A DNA stretch of 64,000 nucleotides from M1-B18 sp048264125 (GCA_048264125.1 JBLXDM010000012.1:1-64000); one strand, 5' to 3'. Shown: positions 33,005-41,041, counted from the stretch's first letter. A program made the numbers and translations. The notes: a model not told the origin generated them from the letters alone.

Positions 33005-34597
33005 GCCCAAAGGGTTCTTAAAGCTATAATGAATAGTAATTTTCTTATCCTCGTATATATCTATACGTTCGATCATTTTTTCTAAAATCCTTCTATCAAG
33101 CTTATTAAGATTCAGAAGCTCCTCTGCCAGCTCCTCAACATTATCATTATCTGAATTATGAGCCTTCAGATCTGCCTGCTTCTCATTAAAGGCATCGACT
33201 CTACGCTTCAGAGCTACCTTTTCCTCTTTAAAATCCTCGCTAAGCTCCTGGTATTGCTCCAGTGATATGGCTCCACTAACTCTATCAGAATAAAGGGTCT
33301 TATTGATTTTGTCCAACTCAGCTATCCGTCTGTCAAGCCGTGAAAGCTCCTGTGATACCCTGCTAGTGATGGTGCTGCTCTCCTTTTTACTTACCCTTGA
33401 AGCCACTTTTTTATAGTCTAAGGATGCTTTAGCCATCCTTTTTAGGTCCTCCAGTACAAGCTGCTCCAACTGGTCCTCGTGCATAGTATGACGGCTGCAA
33501 TAAGCAGCGGTGTATATTTTATAGGTGGAGCAAATCAAAAAGACATTCTTACCGCCTTTCGACTGAGGGGTCATGTAAGAACCGCAATCACCACAGAAGA
33601 TTAAGCCTGAAAAAAGTCGGGGCTTACCCCTCCCTCTGTAAAAGCTACTGTTGGCTAACTGTAGCTTTTTCTGAACCTCTTCAAACATGACCTTATCAAT
33701 AATAGCCTCATGGGTATCCTCAACGATGATCCATTGTTCTTTAGGCATTCTTATACGCTTCTTCGACTTATAGCTAAGCCTATTTTCGGTGTTTTGCCGC
33801 ATACATCCCATATAGGTAGGATTTTTTAAAATCACCCTTATGGTACTATGGTTCCACAAATCCACCTTAGACGTTCCAGAATAATTTGAAATGGTTTCCT
33901 TGTATTTAGTAGGGGTAATAACCCCCTCCCGATTCAACTCATGAGCAATTTTGGAGGGGCCATACCCTTTAAGGTACATATTGAAGATGCGCTCTATAAT
34001 CGCTGAGGTTTCCTCATCAATAACCAGCTTATTCTTATCCTCAGGATCCTTCCTATACCCAAAGGGAGGAAAGGCCCCTATAAACTTCCCTGCACGCTTC
34101 TTAGTATCCATAGCGTTTCTTACCTTATTGGATATATCTCTAGCATATAAATCATTTATAACAGACCTGAAGGGGGTTATATCGTTCCCAGCAGTCTTCA
34201 TAAAGGTGTCTATACTATCAATAACAGCAATATAACGAACCCTTTTTTCTGGAAAGAACTTCTCCAGGTAATAGCCGGTAGTAATATAATCCCTGCCAAG
34301 CCTACTAAGGTCCTTTGTTATGATAAGATTGACTCCATTCTCAATGTCTTTAATTAGTCTATTAAAATCAGGTCTATCAAAATTAGTGCCGCTATAGCCA
34401 TCGTCAATATAGATACCATATACCTCCCAGCCCTGCTCCTTTACATATCTCTCAAGAAAGTCCAGCTGGTTTTTAATAGATTCAGATTGACTGACACCTT
34501 CGTCCTCACGAGAAAGCCTACAGTAGATTGCTGCCCGCCATATAGTTTTAGAAGGTTTATTATTCTCCATTGTATGGTAGTTATTTATTCCGTACAT
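33002..34597 (-). CDS. Large serine recombinase (integrase)
   Basis: A 531-residue recombinase. The N-terminal resolvase domain has the catalytic serine Ser29 in 'AIYCRLSREDEG', with 'DDGYSGTNFDRPDF' and 'KDLSRLGRDY'. A recombinase domain (about 185-290) is followed by a zinc ribbon ('FCGDCGSYM...C..Y......CSRH') and a C-terminal coiled-coil region (about 410-480), the TnpX-like layout. It catalyses integration and excision between att sites. AAGGAGG precedes the start. Its stop lies at the junction with the split transpeptidase gene. Confidence 0.95.
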   Translation of the reverse strand: MYGINNYHTMENNKPSKTIWRAAIYCRLSREDEGVSQSESIKNQLDFLERYVKEQGWEVYGIYIDDGYSGTNFDRPDFNRLIKDIENGVNLIITKDLSRLGRDYITTGYYLEKFFPEKRVRYIAVIDSIDTFMKTAGNDITPFRSVINDLYARDISNKVRNAMDTKKRAGKFIGAFPPFGYRKDPEDKNKLVIDEETSAIIERIFNMYLKGYGPSKIAHELNREGVITPTKYKETISNYSGTSKVDLWNHSTIRVILKNPTYMGCMRQNTENRLSYKSKKRIRMPKEQWIIVEDTHEAIIDKVMFEEVQKKLQLANSSFYRGRGKPRLFSGLIFCGDCGSYMTPQSKGGKNVFLICSTYKIYTAAYCSRHTMHEDQLEQLVLEDLKRMAKASLDYKKVASRVSKKESSTITSRVSQELSRLDRRIAELDKINKTLYSDRVSGAISLEQYQELSEDFKEEKVALKRRVDAFNEKQADLKAHNSDNDNVEELAEELLNLNKLDRRILEKMIERIDIYEDKKITIHYSFKNPLG

Positions 34598-34669
34598 TGC
34601 TCCTCCTTCCTAGATAACTACCTGCCTAGATTAATAATATCCAATCAGGCCTGCATTATCAATAAATTA

Positions 34670-34792
34670 CTATACAGCATAGGCATCAGTATTAAGCTTC
34701 TCCTCAAGTAATTCAATAAACAGCTCCTCAAGACTTTTGCTTTTGCTAGAGAAAACCCTCTCTACACTATAGCCAGCCACCTTTTTGTCCAT
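34670..34792 (-). CDS. Small hypothetical protein upstream of the recombinase
   Basis: A 40-residue frame beginning 'MDKKVAGYSVERVFSSKSKS' and ending 'NTDAYAV', with a GAGAGGGGG ribosome binding site. No family recognised. It lies 73 bases before the recombinase on the same strand, after a terminator, so the two are probably expressed together. A role in controlling recombination direction is possible but unsupported. Confidence 0.5.
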   Translation of the reverse strand: MDKKVAGYSVERVFSSKSKSLEELFIELLEEKLNTDAYAV

Positions 34793-34852
34793 TTACATCC
34801 CCCTCTCTTTTTTATCAATATATGTAAATACTCGCTTGTCCTAGTATGAAGG

Positions 34853-34882
34853 CAAAATAAAAAACCGTATAATCAACGGTTT
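34853..34882 (-). terminator. Rho-independent terminator
   Basis: Minus-strand AAACCGT/ACGGTTT hairpin followed by a T-rich run. It separates the recombinase pair from the small genes upstream. Confidence 0.8.
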
Positions 34883-34908
34883 GACTGTAAATAACTATTC
34901 ATTTAAGA

Positions 34909-35043
34909 CTATCTTTCATTAAACCCTAAGCACCCCTTAGAGCTAATCTTTCCACTGCACTTACCTTTGTTGCCCTTGTACCTGGTACAAATCAAACAGC
35001 AGCCGCTGATTAAATATTGCTTAACATCCTCAAGCTTTTTCAT
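34909..35043 (-). CDS. Small cysteine-rich hypothetical protein
   Basis: A 44-residue frame starting 'MKKLEDVKQYL' and containing 'SGCCLICTRYKGNKGKCSGK' with five cysteines, four of them in a pattern that could bind a metal. No family recognised. It starts 18 bases after the stop of the Spo0E-like gene on the same strand, so it is likely co-transcribed with it. Small and seen in one genome only, hence moderate confidence. Confidence 0.45.
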   Translation of the reverse strand: MKKLEDVKQYLISGCCLICTRYKGNKGKCSGKISSKGCLGFNER

Positions 35044-35060
35044 AGCACAAACCCTCCTTA

Positions 35061-35228
35061 TTATTTTCTATAACTACCTTCGCCCAGAAGCTTCTCCAGC
35101 CTAGCCCTCTGCTCCAGGACAATATATTTATCAGCCTCCATACTAAGCTTAAGAATTTCATCACAGGTTAGATTATCTACTCCCATAATGGCATTATTAA
35201 GCCTCTCCTTCGCTTCATTTAGATTCAT
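35061..35228 (-). CDS. Spo0E-like aspartyl-phosphate phosphatase
   Basis: A 55-residue two-helix protein. The second helix contains 'CDEILKLSMEADKYIV', which keeps the spaced Ser and Asp (S-x3-D) of Spo0E family phosphatases. These remove phosphate from Spo0A~P and delay sporulation. The start at 35228 follows GAGGGGG; the frame extends 11 codons upstream. Being on a mobile element, it may let the element influence the host's decision to sporulate, which is inference. Confidence 0.7.
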   Translation of the reverse strand: MNLNEAKERLNNAIMGVDNLTCDEILKLSMEADKYIVLEQRARLEKLLGEGSYRK

Positions 35229-35257
35229 GGGCCCTACCCCCTCATAATCTTTTGCAC

Positions 35258-35286
35258 GCAAAAACAGACCCCTTATATGGGTCTGT
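35258..35286 (-). terminator. Rho-independent terminator
   Basis: Minus-strand ACAGACCC/GGGTCTGT-type hairpin followed by TTTT. It lies after the XRE-ImmA gene. Confidence 0.75.
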
Positions 35287-35318
35287 TAGGAATCTGCTAT
35301 ATTGGCACTGCTTATTAG

Positions 35319-36494
35319 TTACTTCATTTCATAATGTATTTCTTTTAGTTTTGGCTCAGCCTCATTTATAGGCAGCTTAGTGTCTGTTAGGTCCCCTGGT
35401 TCTAAAGATAATAGCTCTTCAATTTCCCGAGCATATAAGGTTAGTCCCTTTGCCGATAATCGATCTATAAACTGTCGGTTAGTCATTTTGCCATTGTTTT
35501 TTAAAAGCTCAAATGACTTTCTAAACAATGTCGGTTTCTGTAATGGCCACACATCATCATAAGGCTCACTTATTCTCCATTTCTTAATAGCCATTTTCTT
35601 CATAAGGGTTTGGTATTCCGAGTTAGTTATTCGTCCCAGTGTCCTTGCCCTAAAAATCATGGCTGAGACAGAGACCTTCCATTTTTTCTTTAACTGCACA
35701 TAGTAATCTAAATCTGTTGGATGTAGAAGGTCTTTAAAAAAACTCTCCCTTGGAAGTAAAAATGCTCCCGCGAACTGATTAGCCTGTATTTCTAGCTCTC
35801 GCTGTTCTTCACTTTCCAATAATGATAAATCCCCCATAGAATTGTGCAATAAAATGTGCCCAAGTTCATGAGCACAGTCAAAATTTCTTCTTACCATGGA
35901 AGGTTTATCATTTCCCAACACCACACAGAATTGTTCAATATTATCCAGTTTATGCATCTGAGTAAATGCATCGATTTTCTTGTTGTTAACTTCAAAGCTG
36001 GATACTATTATCCCCTTACTCTCTAACAAATTTACCATGTTAGGTATTGTTGCTTGACCTAAAGACCAATAATTCCTAACGTATGATGCAAGAATATCGA
36101 CATCTTCATTCTCCATCTCTGATACATCCGGCAAATCCAGTCTTGGAAAATCTAAATATGAATTTAAGTAGTTATATAGTCTAACAATTAATTCTGTCTT
36201 GATCTCCTGGGTTTTCTTATCGAGATTCTTAGTACTGGATAATGCTCTAAAAAAGGTGTTTTCAATACTGATGTCATAGTCATCATACTCTTCAAAAAAC
36301 TTCTTAGGAAATCCTAAGGCTAAAACTATAGCAAATAGCACATCTGGCTTTGGTGATATAGGTCCCTTATTAGTTGTCCCCTTCTCAAATTGTGATATAG
36401 CCTGTTTGCTTACATTTATTTTTTCAGCTAACTCTGTTATTGTCATGTTTCTATATAGTCTAGCTTTTTTTAATCTCTCACCATTGAATGCCAT
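35319..36494 (-). CDS. XRE HTH fused to ImmA/IrrE metallopeptidase
   Basis: A 391-residue protein. Residues about 5-70 form a Cro/C1 helix-turn-helix ('ITELAEKINVSKQAISQFEKG'); the middle and C-terminal part is an ImmA/IrrE (COG2856) domain with the zinc motif HELGH in 'DCAHELGHILLH' and 'QANQFAGAFLLP' after it. Such proteins bind DNA and cleave a regulatory protein. ATG at 36494 fits the AAGGGAG site 9 bases upstream better than the TTG at 36500. It starts 20 bases after the upstream gene, suggesting a functional pair. Confidence 0.85.
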   Translation of the reverse strand: MAFNGERLKKARLYRNMTITELAEKINVSKQAISQFEKGTTNKGPISPKPDVLFAIVLALGFPKKFFEEYDDYDISIENTFFRALSSTKNLDKKTQEIKTELIVRLYNYLNSYLDFPRLDLPDVSEMENEDVDILASYVRNYWSLGQATIPNMVNLLESKGIIVSSFEVNNKKIDAFTQMHKLDNIEQFCVVLGNDKPSMVRRNFDCAHELGHILLHNSMGDLSLLESEEQRELEIQANQFAGAFLLPRESFFKDLLHPTDLDYYVQLKKKWKVSVSAMIFRARTLGRITNSEYQTLMKKMAIKKWRISEPYDDVWPLQKPTLFRKSFELLKNNGKMTNRQFIDRLSAKGLTLYAREIEELLSLEPGDLTDTKLPINEAEPKLKEIHYEMK

Positions 36495-36514
36495 AGCCAA
36501 ATACTCCCTTATAG

Positions 36515-37294
36515 TTATTTTGTCTTTTTGTCTTCTTTAATGCTAATAGCGATATCAGTCTCAGACTTATCTATATCTTCAGTATTTACATCATTGTCAG
36601 CCTTATTACTCTCATTATGTATTGCTTCAGAGGATCCATCTTGTTTTATACTTATAAGAATATTCTGTTCCCCTACTGCCAAATTATTATCCTCAATATC
36701 AGGCTTAATAAACTCACTAAAGTCATTCGAGTCTATAACTTCATAATATTCATTTGTTAAAAACGCTTCTACATTTTTAACGGCAAAGCCATCTTCTTCG
36801 AAAGCAATTGTCACATAGTAGTTTACATCTGTTTCTTCGATTTCAAGGCCATTTACAATTTTTTCTTTTTTCCAGCCTATAATATCCTTATCTTTTTCTG
36901 ATAATTCCGGAAGATCAACCATGGCTATTTGCTCAACTATCCTTGGAAGGTCTTTATTAAATTTCAAAGTGCAATTAGCATAATGCGTAGCCTTCTTTTT
37001 TCCATTTAGAAAATCTTTATAATTTGACTTTCGCATAATACTGAATAAGAGCTTTGTCTCCACTTCATATATAAACGCAACCTTGAAAATACCTGTGTTA
37101 TGAATATGTAATTTGTAATTCTCATTATCCATGAAATTAAATATCTTGGTCACTATACAATCCCACTTGTCATTAGGTACGCTCATATTTACTATGGTTT
37201 CCTTTAATAACATATTGAATTTAGCTTTTCCCATAGCACTTTGTATAGCTGAAACTATCAATTCCCTAGTTTTGTTTTTAATATTTAGTGTCAT
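36515..37294 (-). CDS. Hypothetical partner of the XRE-ImmA protein
   Basis: A 259-residue protein. The N-terminal 180 residues look folded (alternating helices and strands, with 'YKLHIHNTGIFKVAFIYE' and 'MRKSNYKDFLNGKKK'); the last 70 are acidic and low-complexity. It may belong to an uncharacterised family (perhaps DUF5986) often found beside XRE-ImmA genes, but I am not sure. With the downstream gene it could be a toxin-antitoxin or regulator-substrate pair. A promoter and GGAGGG site precede it. Confidence 0.6.
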   Translation of the reverse strand: MTLNIKNKTRELIVSAIQSAMGKAKFNMLLKETIVNMSVPNDKWDCIVTKIFNFMDNENYKLHIHNTGIFKVAFIYEVETKLLFSIMRKSNYKDFLNGKKKATHYANCTLKFNKDLPRIVEQIAMVDLPELSEKDKDIIGWKKEKIVNGLEIEETDVNYYVTIAFEEDGFAVKNVEAFLTNEYYEVIDSNDFSEFIKPDIEDNNLAVGEQNILISIKQDGSSEAIHNESNKADNDVNTEDIDKSETDIAISIKEDKKTK

Positions 37295-37329
37295 TTTACA
37301 GCCCTCCCAAGATAAATGATTTTAACTAA

Positions 37330-37357
37330 ATAATACCATTTTCTTGAAATTTGTCAA
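37330..37357 (-). promoter_or_regulatory. Promoter of the XRE-ImmA pair
   Basis: Minus-strand TTGACA (37352-37357), a 16-bp spacer and TATTAT (37330-37335), about 35 bases before the first gene of the pair. Confidence 0.6.
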
Positions 37358-37536
37358 GTAATTTCTTTAAATATTAAAATTATTAAAGCTAATACACAAT
37401 TTAAGCAAAAGAGTTAATTATTTAAATTAGAATGCATCTCTTGTTTCATTCTTCCCTCTCAGATTTTTACAGTTCAAACAGACCTATCCGAAGGCCAGCT
37501 CATTACATGATATACCTAAGTTCCTTATTAGAACAA

Positions 37537-37564
37537 CCCCATGCTAAAAACTGATAACATGGGG
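37537..37564 (-). terminator. Hairpin after the DUF2786 gene
   Basis: Minus-strand CCCCATG/CATGGGG hairpin followed by TTGTTCT. The T-run is weak, so termination is likely but not certain. Confidence 0.55.
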
Positions 37565-37573
37565 CATTATTTA

Positions 37574-38263
37574 TCAACGCAAAACCAATATCTCCTGACT
37601 ATCCCCTTCAGCAATCTTGTCAGAGATGCTAAACAGTTGCCCATCACTCTGACCTTGCTTATAGGCCTCTGAGTGTCCTTGGAATTTAGTTTTGGTATCG
37701 ATAGACCCTTTGAACTTAATATTCTCATATGCATCTATCACTTCGGCATCCTTTACAAGCACCAATCCCCATTCTTGATTTGCCTTCTTCTGTTCCTCAA
37801 ACTTCTTACGTAGCCCGGCTATAAACCCCATTGCATAGTCATTTTCAAGACCTTTTGTGCTATACCCATCCTTTACATACTGATATTTAAATCTCTTCAC
37901 CGAACTATTAATGCAGTCTATGGCATATTCCAAAACTATATTGCATACGGTAATATCCTCTTCCCTTCCAAAAAAGGCTATCGTATGAGAATGCCTTGTT
38001 TTAAAATAATGGTAGCAGCCGAAGTTTTCAGCGATTAAATATGCCAGCGAAGCCTTCCATCTGGCTTTTGTAAAGGTAACATTGCTTCTCTTTTCTTTTA
38101 TAGCACTATCAATCAGTTTAAAATCTTTAACCTCTCTTAAAGATAACTTATGTTTGGCCAGTAGCTCCTGGGCTTTTAGCATAGAAGCCTCTGCTTCATG
38201 TTCATTGCCGCTCTCGCTCAAGGCCAATAGTTTCTTTATTTTCTCCACTAACTTAGTGTCCAA
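37574..38263 (-). CDS. DUF2786 domain protein
   Basis: A 229-residue protein. The N-terminal 40 residues ('KIKKLLALSESGNEHEAEASMLKAQELLAKH') are the DUF2786 helix pair found in phage and island proteins. The remainder (about 55-200) is a mixed alpha/beta domain with 'FGCYHYF' and 'GFIAGLRKKFEEQ'. Function unknown, but the family is common in phages and conjugative elements. It is divergent from no close gene; the small membrane protein gene lies about 100 bases upstream. Confidence 0.8.
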   Translation of the reverse strand: MDTKLVEKIKKLLALSESGNEHEAEASMLKAQELLAKHKLSLREVKDFKLIDSAIKEKRSNVTFTKARWKASLAYLIAENFGCYHYFKTRHSHTIAFFGREEDITVCNIVLEYAIDCINSSVKRFKYQYVKDGYSTKGLENDYAMGFIAGLRKKFEEQKKANQEWGLVLVKDAEVIDAYENIKFKGSIDTKTKFQGHSEAYKQGQSDGQLFSISDKIAEGDSQEILVLR

Positions 38264-38364
38264 GTTGGCTCCCTCCTTTTATAAAACTAGCCCCAGTAGC
38301 TTAAATACCGGGCCTATTCATCCAAAGACAGAATTTCAAATAATTATTGATAGGTCTTTGGCAC

Positions 38365-38529
38365 TTATGATATAATTTTTGTATAGTAATTATTTGAGGG
38401 CCTCTTCTGTTGCAGCAGATGGGCCTTTTCTATTTCTATCTCCACTTCCAGCTCCTTTCTGAAGATTAATAACCCACCAAAGGAAATCAAAATGCAAAAC
38501 AAGATATAGCCAATGCCTCCGTAGTTCAT
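38365..38529 (-). CDS. Small membrane protein
   Basis: A 54-residue protein with one hydrophobic segment (about 5-26, 'IGYILFCILISFGGLLIF') and a charged, coiled tail. The start at 38529 follows GGAGGTGAT, an excellent ribosome binding site; the frame extends six codons upstream. No family recognised. The last codons include a GGCC...GGCC hairpin that may terminate the transcript. Confidence 0.5.
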   Translation of the reverse strand: MNYGGIGYILFCILISFGGLLIFRKELEVEIEIEKAHLLQQKRPSNNYYTKIIS

Positions 38530-38561
38530 GGTATCACCTCCTCCCATAAATACCTACTAGC

Positions 38562-38680
38562 ATACCAGCTCCAATGAGTATTGAACATCATGGCAATGAC
38601 CTTCAGATGTATTCTGGCGTCGCTCACCTTACGGGTCGTGGCGTACTCTCGCTCGTTTCAATATTCATTGGAACCGGTAT
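38562..38680. repeat. 119-bp imperfect palindrome with GC-rich loop
   Basis: Arms 38562-38585 and 38657-38680 match at 21 of 24 positions as an inverted repeat. The 71-bp interior is GC-rich and contains its own GGCGTCGC/TCGTGGCG-like symmetry, unlike the AT-rich surroundings. It lies in a gap after the sigma-like gene. Possible readings are a structured RNA, a MITE, or an element transfer or replication site. Confidence 0.6.
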
Positions 38681-38718
38681 TCAATTACTTAAATTTGGTC
38701 GCACCTCTCCCCTTACCA

Positions 38719-39279
38719 TTATTGGGTAGATTTGACACCCGTTTTTTGTTTGATTCTATTGATGTATCCTTTAACAGTATTTATGCTAACATCCATCCTA
38801 GCTGCGATAGCTTTAGGCCTCAATTTTTCATGAAAATAGAATATGTATACTGCTTCTTCCTGAGAGCTTAAACCTATAGGGATTGAACTTTGCTCCTGCT
38901 TTTTTAATTTCAAAATCTTATTTATAGACTGCTTGAAGGTTTCAAATACGCTTGATGGGTCAAGATTAAGCCTACTAGCTATATCATAATAATTCATTTC
39001 CTGCCTTAATAAGGCTATATCCCTCTGCCGCTCCGTCAACCCATAAGCAGGATTACAAATATCCTCCACACTTATAGAATTGAACTCATGCAAGCTCCGT
39101 TTCTTTAGCTCCTTTATGGTGGCTGCCAGCTCCCCCATCATGCTTCCGGCCAGCTCACAGTCCACTGTATCCTCCGTGGAGCCTGTCCCCTTCCTTCTCT
39201 GCTTAAGTTCCTCCAGGCTCCTGTAGCTCTCCTTATACTCAGTGGTGAGGTCTACCCAGCTTGAACTATTTTGATACAT
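38719..39279 (-). CDS. Sigma-70-like / phage-type transcription regulator
   Basis: A 186-residue protein with two helix-turn-helix-like segments: 'LTERQRDIALLRQEMNYYDIASRLNLDPSSVFETFKQ' (about 80-117) and 'LSSQEEAVYIFYFHEKLRPKAIAARMDVSINTVKGYINRIKQK' (about 137-180). Both resemble sigma region 4 or ArpU-like late regulators of phages and elements. The first 75 residues are charged and helical. Function as an element regulator is inferred. AGGGGG site before the start. Confidence 0.7.
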   Translation of the reverse strand: MYQNSSSWVDLTTEYKESYRSLEELKQRRKGTGSTEDTVDCELAGSMMGELAATIKELKKRSLHEFNSISVEDICNPAYGLTERQRDIALLRQEMNYYDIASRLNLDPSSVFETFKQSINKILKLKKQEQSSIPIGLSSQEEAVYIFYFHEKLRPKAIAARMDVSINTVKGYINRIKQKTGVKSTQ

Positions 39280-39398
39280 GAAATTACCCCCTTAAATATT
39301 GGCAAAAATTTGATTTCCATTTAGCCACAATGCTATAATTCGAATATACAGATGTCTCATAGTGCAAAATGATAAAATTATTACTAAGGAGTGTTTAA

Positions 39399-39842
39399 AT
39401 GCGTAAACATCTTTGGAATTTAAATCTCGATACTATCCCTTTAGGATGGGATTCCATCTACCAAACTGCCTTAGCAGAATATCCTGAAGGTACTTACATT
39501 GATCCCTCACAGTTTGAAGGAGGTCTTCCTGGGAAAGTCATCTATCATCCAGTTAAATTTAAGTTGACTCTTTACAGCAAGTACAATTTTTATAAAGAAC
39601 AAGCAGAAAATTTATACCAAAGCAGAGAGCATCGTGATTTTGATGAGGTAGCCAGCACACTTCTAAAATATGATGTAATACTTTTTAATCTATTATTAAT
39701 CTGGATTCAACCAGAAAGTGAGACGGACTATTCTACCTTTGATTCAGAAAAATTACTAGACGATTCCTATTTACTTGATACTTCTGTTTATTTTGATAGC
39801 GGATATGGTGAAATTGAAAAATATAAGTTCTTAAATTTCTAA
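39399..39842 (+). CDS. Hypothetical protein
   Basis: A 147-residue acidic, soluble protein beginning 'MRKHLWNLNLDTIPLGWDSIYQ' and rich in Tyr and Asp. No recognised family or motif. It has an AAGGAG ribosome binding site and is the only plus-strand gene in this stretch, flanked by a divergent sigma-like gene and a convergent small gene that it overlaps by four bases. It could be a cargo or anti-defence gene; nothing shows this. Confidence 0.6.
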   Translation: MRKHLWNLNLDTIPLGWDSIYQTALAEYPEGTYIDPSQFEGGLPGKVIYHPVKFKLTLYSKYNFYKEQAENLYQSREHRDFDEVASTLLKYDVILFNLLLIWIQPESETDYSTFDSEKLLDDSYLLDTSVYFDSGYGEIEKYKFLNF

Positions 39843-40027
39843 TTCCTAAATTTCATGAGTTGAATAAGCCTAGAAACCTCAATCTTTACAGTAATTTCTT
39901 CTCTATTCCTTACAACTCTTTTTAGCCTAACAGCTTGGTTTAAGGAAATATTAAGAACTTCGCATATCTTACCAAGACTCATGTTTTCAATAATGTATAT
40001 AAAGTCACCCATTAAATCCTTAGACAT
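39839..40027 (-). CDS. Small hypothetical DNA-binding-like protein
   Basis: A 62-residue protein with 'MSLGKICEVLNISLNQAVRLKRVV', which looks like a helix-turn-helix, followed by 'IEVSRLIQLMKF'. No family assigned. AAAGGG precedes the start. It converges with and overlaps the 147-residue gene by four bases. Expression control of the neighbouring genes is possible. Confidence 0.5.
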   Translation of the reverse strand: MSKDLMGDFIYIIENMSLGKICEVLNISLNQAVRLKRVVRNREEITVKIEVSRLIQLMKFRN

Positions 40028-40046
40028 TTTTTCATCCCTTTTCTTT

Positions 40047-40075
40047 AGAGACTGTTTGTACTGTCTCTTTTTTTA
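40047..40075 (+). terminator. Plus-strand hairpin with T-run
   Basis: AGAGAC/GTCTCT hairpin followed by seven T. Its direction suits a transcript reading through from the 147-residue gene, although a minus-strand gene lies between. Confidence 0.6.
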
Positions 40076-40093
40076 TAAGTAATCTTCCATATG

Positions 40094-40315
40094 CTAGATA
40101 TAAAACACATCCCCCAGCCCTGCATCGAAGAATACACAGACCTTATACATCAGCTCCGTACCGGGTGTATACTTCTGGTTCTCCAGCTTAGAAAGATACG
40201 TCCTGTCTATCTCCAGTGCATCCGCCAGCTCCTGCTGCTTTATCCCCTTAGATGTTCTGAACTTACGGATGTTGTTCTTAATAGGTGCAGCACAGCCTGT
40301 GCTATTATCAAACAT
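40094..40315 (-). CDS. XRE family repressor, small
   Basis: A 73-residue single-domain Cro/C1 protein: 'IRKFRTSKGIKQQELADALEIDRTYLSKLENQKYTPGTELMYKV' covers the whole helix-turn-helix fold. It resembles small regulators of mobile elements. A plus-strand small RNA gene is predicted just upstream, transcribed away from it. Confidence 0.8.
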   Translation of the reverse strand: MFDNSTGCAAPIKNNIRKFRTSKGIKQQELADALEIDRTYLSKLENQKYTPGTELMYKVCVFFDAGLGDVFYI

Positions 40316-40344
40316 ACAACCACCCCTTTATCTCATGTAAAATG

Positions 40345-40374
40345 TTGACAATTCAATGTTTCAAGTGATATAAT
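40345..40374 (+). promoter_or_regulatory. Strong promoter for a predicted small RNA
   Basis: Consensus TTGACA (40345-40350), an 18-bp spacer and consensus TATAAT (40369-40374), directed away from the repressor gene and with no protein start downstream on this strand. Confidence 0.65.
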
Positions 40375-40380
40375 AATAAA

Positions 40381-40461
40381 AACTTATATATCCCCCTGTG
40401 GGATACGTGAAGGGAAAGAATCTGTGACTCGCCAAAGTTAAGCAGATTCTTTTCATTTTTT
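40381..40461 (+). ncRNA. Predicted about 80-nt small RNA
   Basis: Between a consensus promoter and a T-run there is no reading frame but two hairpins: TATCCC/GGGATA at 40389-40405, and a 10-bp stem AAAGAATCTG/CAGATTCTTT (40415-40424 with 40443-40452) followed by TCATTTTTT. That is the outline of a short regulatory RNA. It runs antisense over the last codons of the minus-strand gene at 40453-40677. Confidence 0.55.
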
Positions 40462-40677
40462 GTAGGCTTCTAGCCTGTACCTTATTTCTCTAACAAGTTT
40501 ATTAGGCTCCCAGCCCAAATACAAACTTAAAATATTCATTGCATTATTCAGTGCTTTTAATTCTCTCTGATGTGGGTTATCATTGTATCTTTTGTAGTCC
40601 CCAGTTTTTTGCTCATCTATGTACCAATCTAGCAGCACTTCATAATGTGGTAGCATAGCACTTATTGCATGATCCAT
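40453..40677 (-). CDS. Hypothetical protein
   Basis: A 74-residue soluble helical protein ('MDHAISAMLPHYEVLLDWYIDEQKTGDYKRY...'). No recognised family. It follows the 69-residue gene with a 13-base gap and an AGGAGG-like site, so the two are a small operon. Its 3' end overlaps the predicted small RNA on the other strand. Confidence 0.55.
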   Translation of the reverse strand: MDHAISAMLPHYEVLLDWYIDEQKTGDYKRYNDNPHQRELKALNNAMNILSLYLGWEPNKLVREIRYRLEAYKK

Positions 40678-40690
40678 AAGACTACCTCCT

Positions 40691-40900
40691 TTACTTTAAT
40701 TTATCCATCGCCCTGTTAAAGGCAGCTATGATGTGCTTTACTGTTGATGTCTCCCATCCACATAGCCATATAAGACTATGCTCCTCTGCTCCCGTCAGCT
40801 CTATATCCCCTAAGGCCTCGTTTAGTAAATCTATGTTTCTTTTTTCCTCATTTAGTGCTGCCTGACCCATGTTGCGCTTTTGGGTTGGCTGCTTTAGCAT
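40691..40900 (-). CDS. Hypothetical protein
   Basis: A 69-residue protein with a basic N-terminus and 'EEHSLIWLCGWETSTVKHIIAAFNRAMDKL' near the C-terminus. No family recognised. The start at 40900 follows GGAGGGAGC; six further codons upstream lack such a site. It is the first gene of a two-gene unit with the 74-residue protein. Confidence 0.55.
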   Translation of the reverse strand: MLKQPTQKRNMGQAALNEEKRNIDLLNEALGDIELTGAEEHSLIWLCGWETSTVKHIIAAFNRAMDKLK

Positions 40901-41041
40901 TTTGCTCCCTCCTTTCAATGATTTATAGCTTGTGAAGACTATTATGTGAAGTGCTAGATAGTAGTATTAGAAGGAATATTCATTGAGCCTATAGAAAGTT
41001 ATAGGTTAAGTGAAATACAAGTAAAACGATATAAAATAAAT

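Noticed and set aside
38340..38362. TGGCAC resembling a sigma-54 promoter
   Set aside because: The required GC of the -12 element is missing at the right distance.
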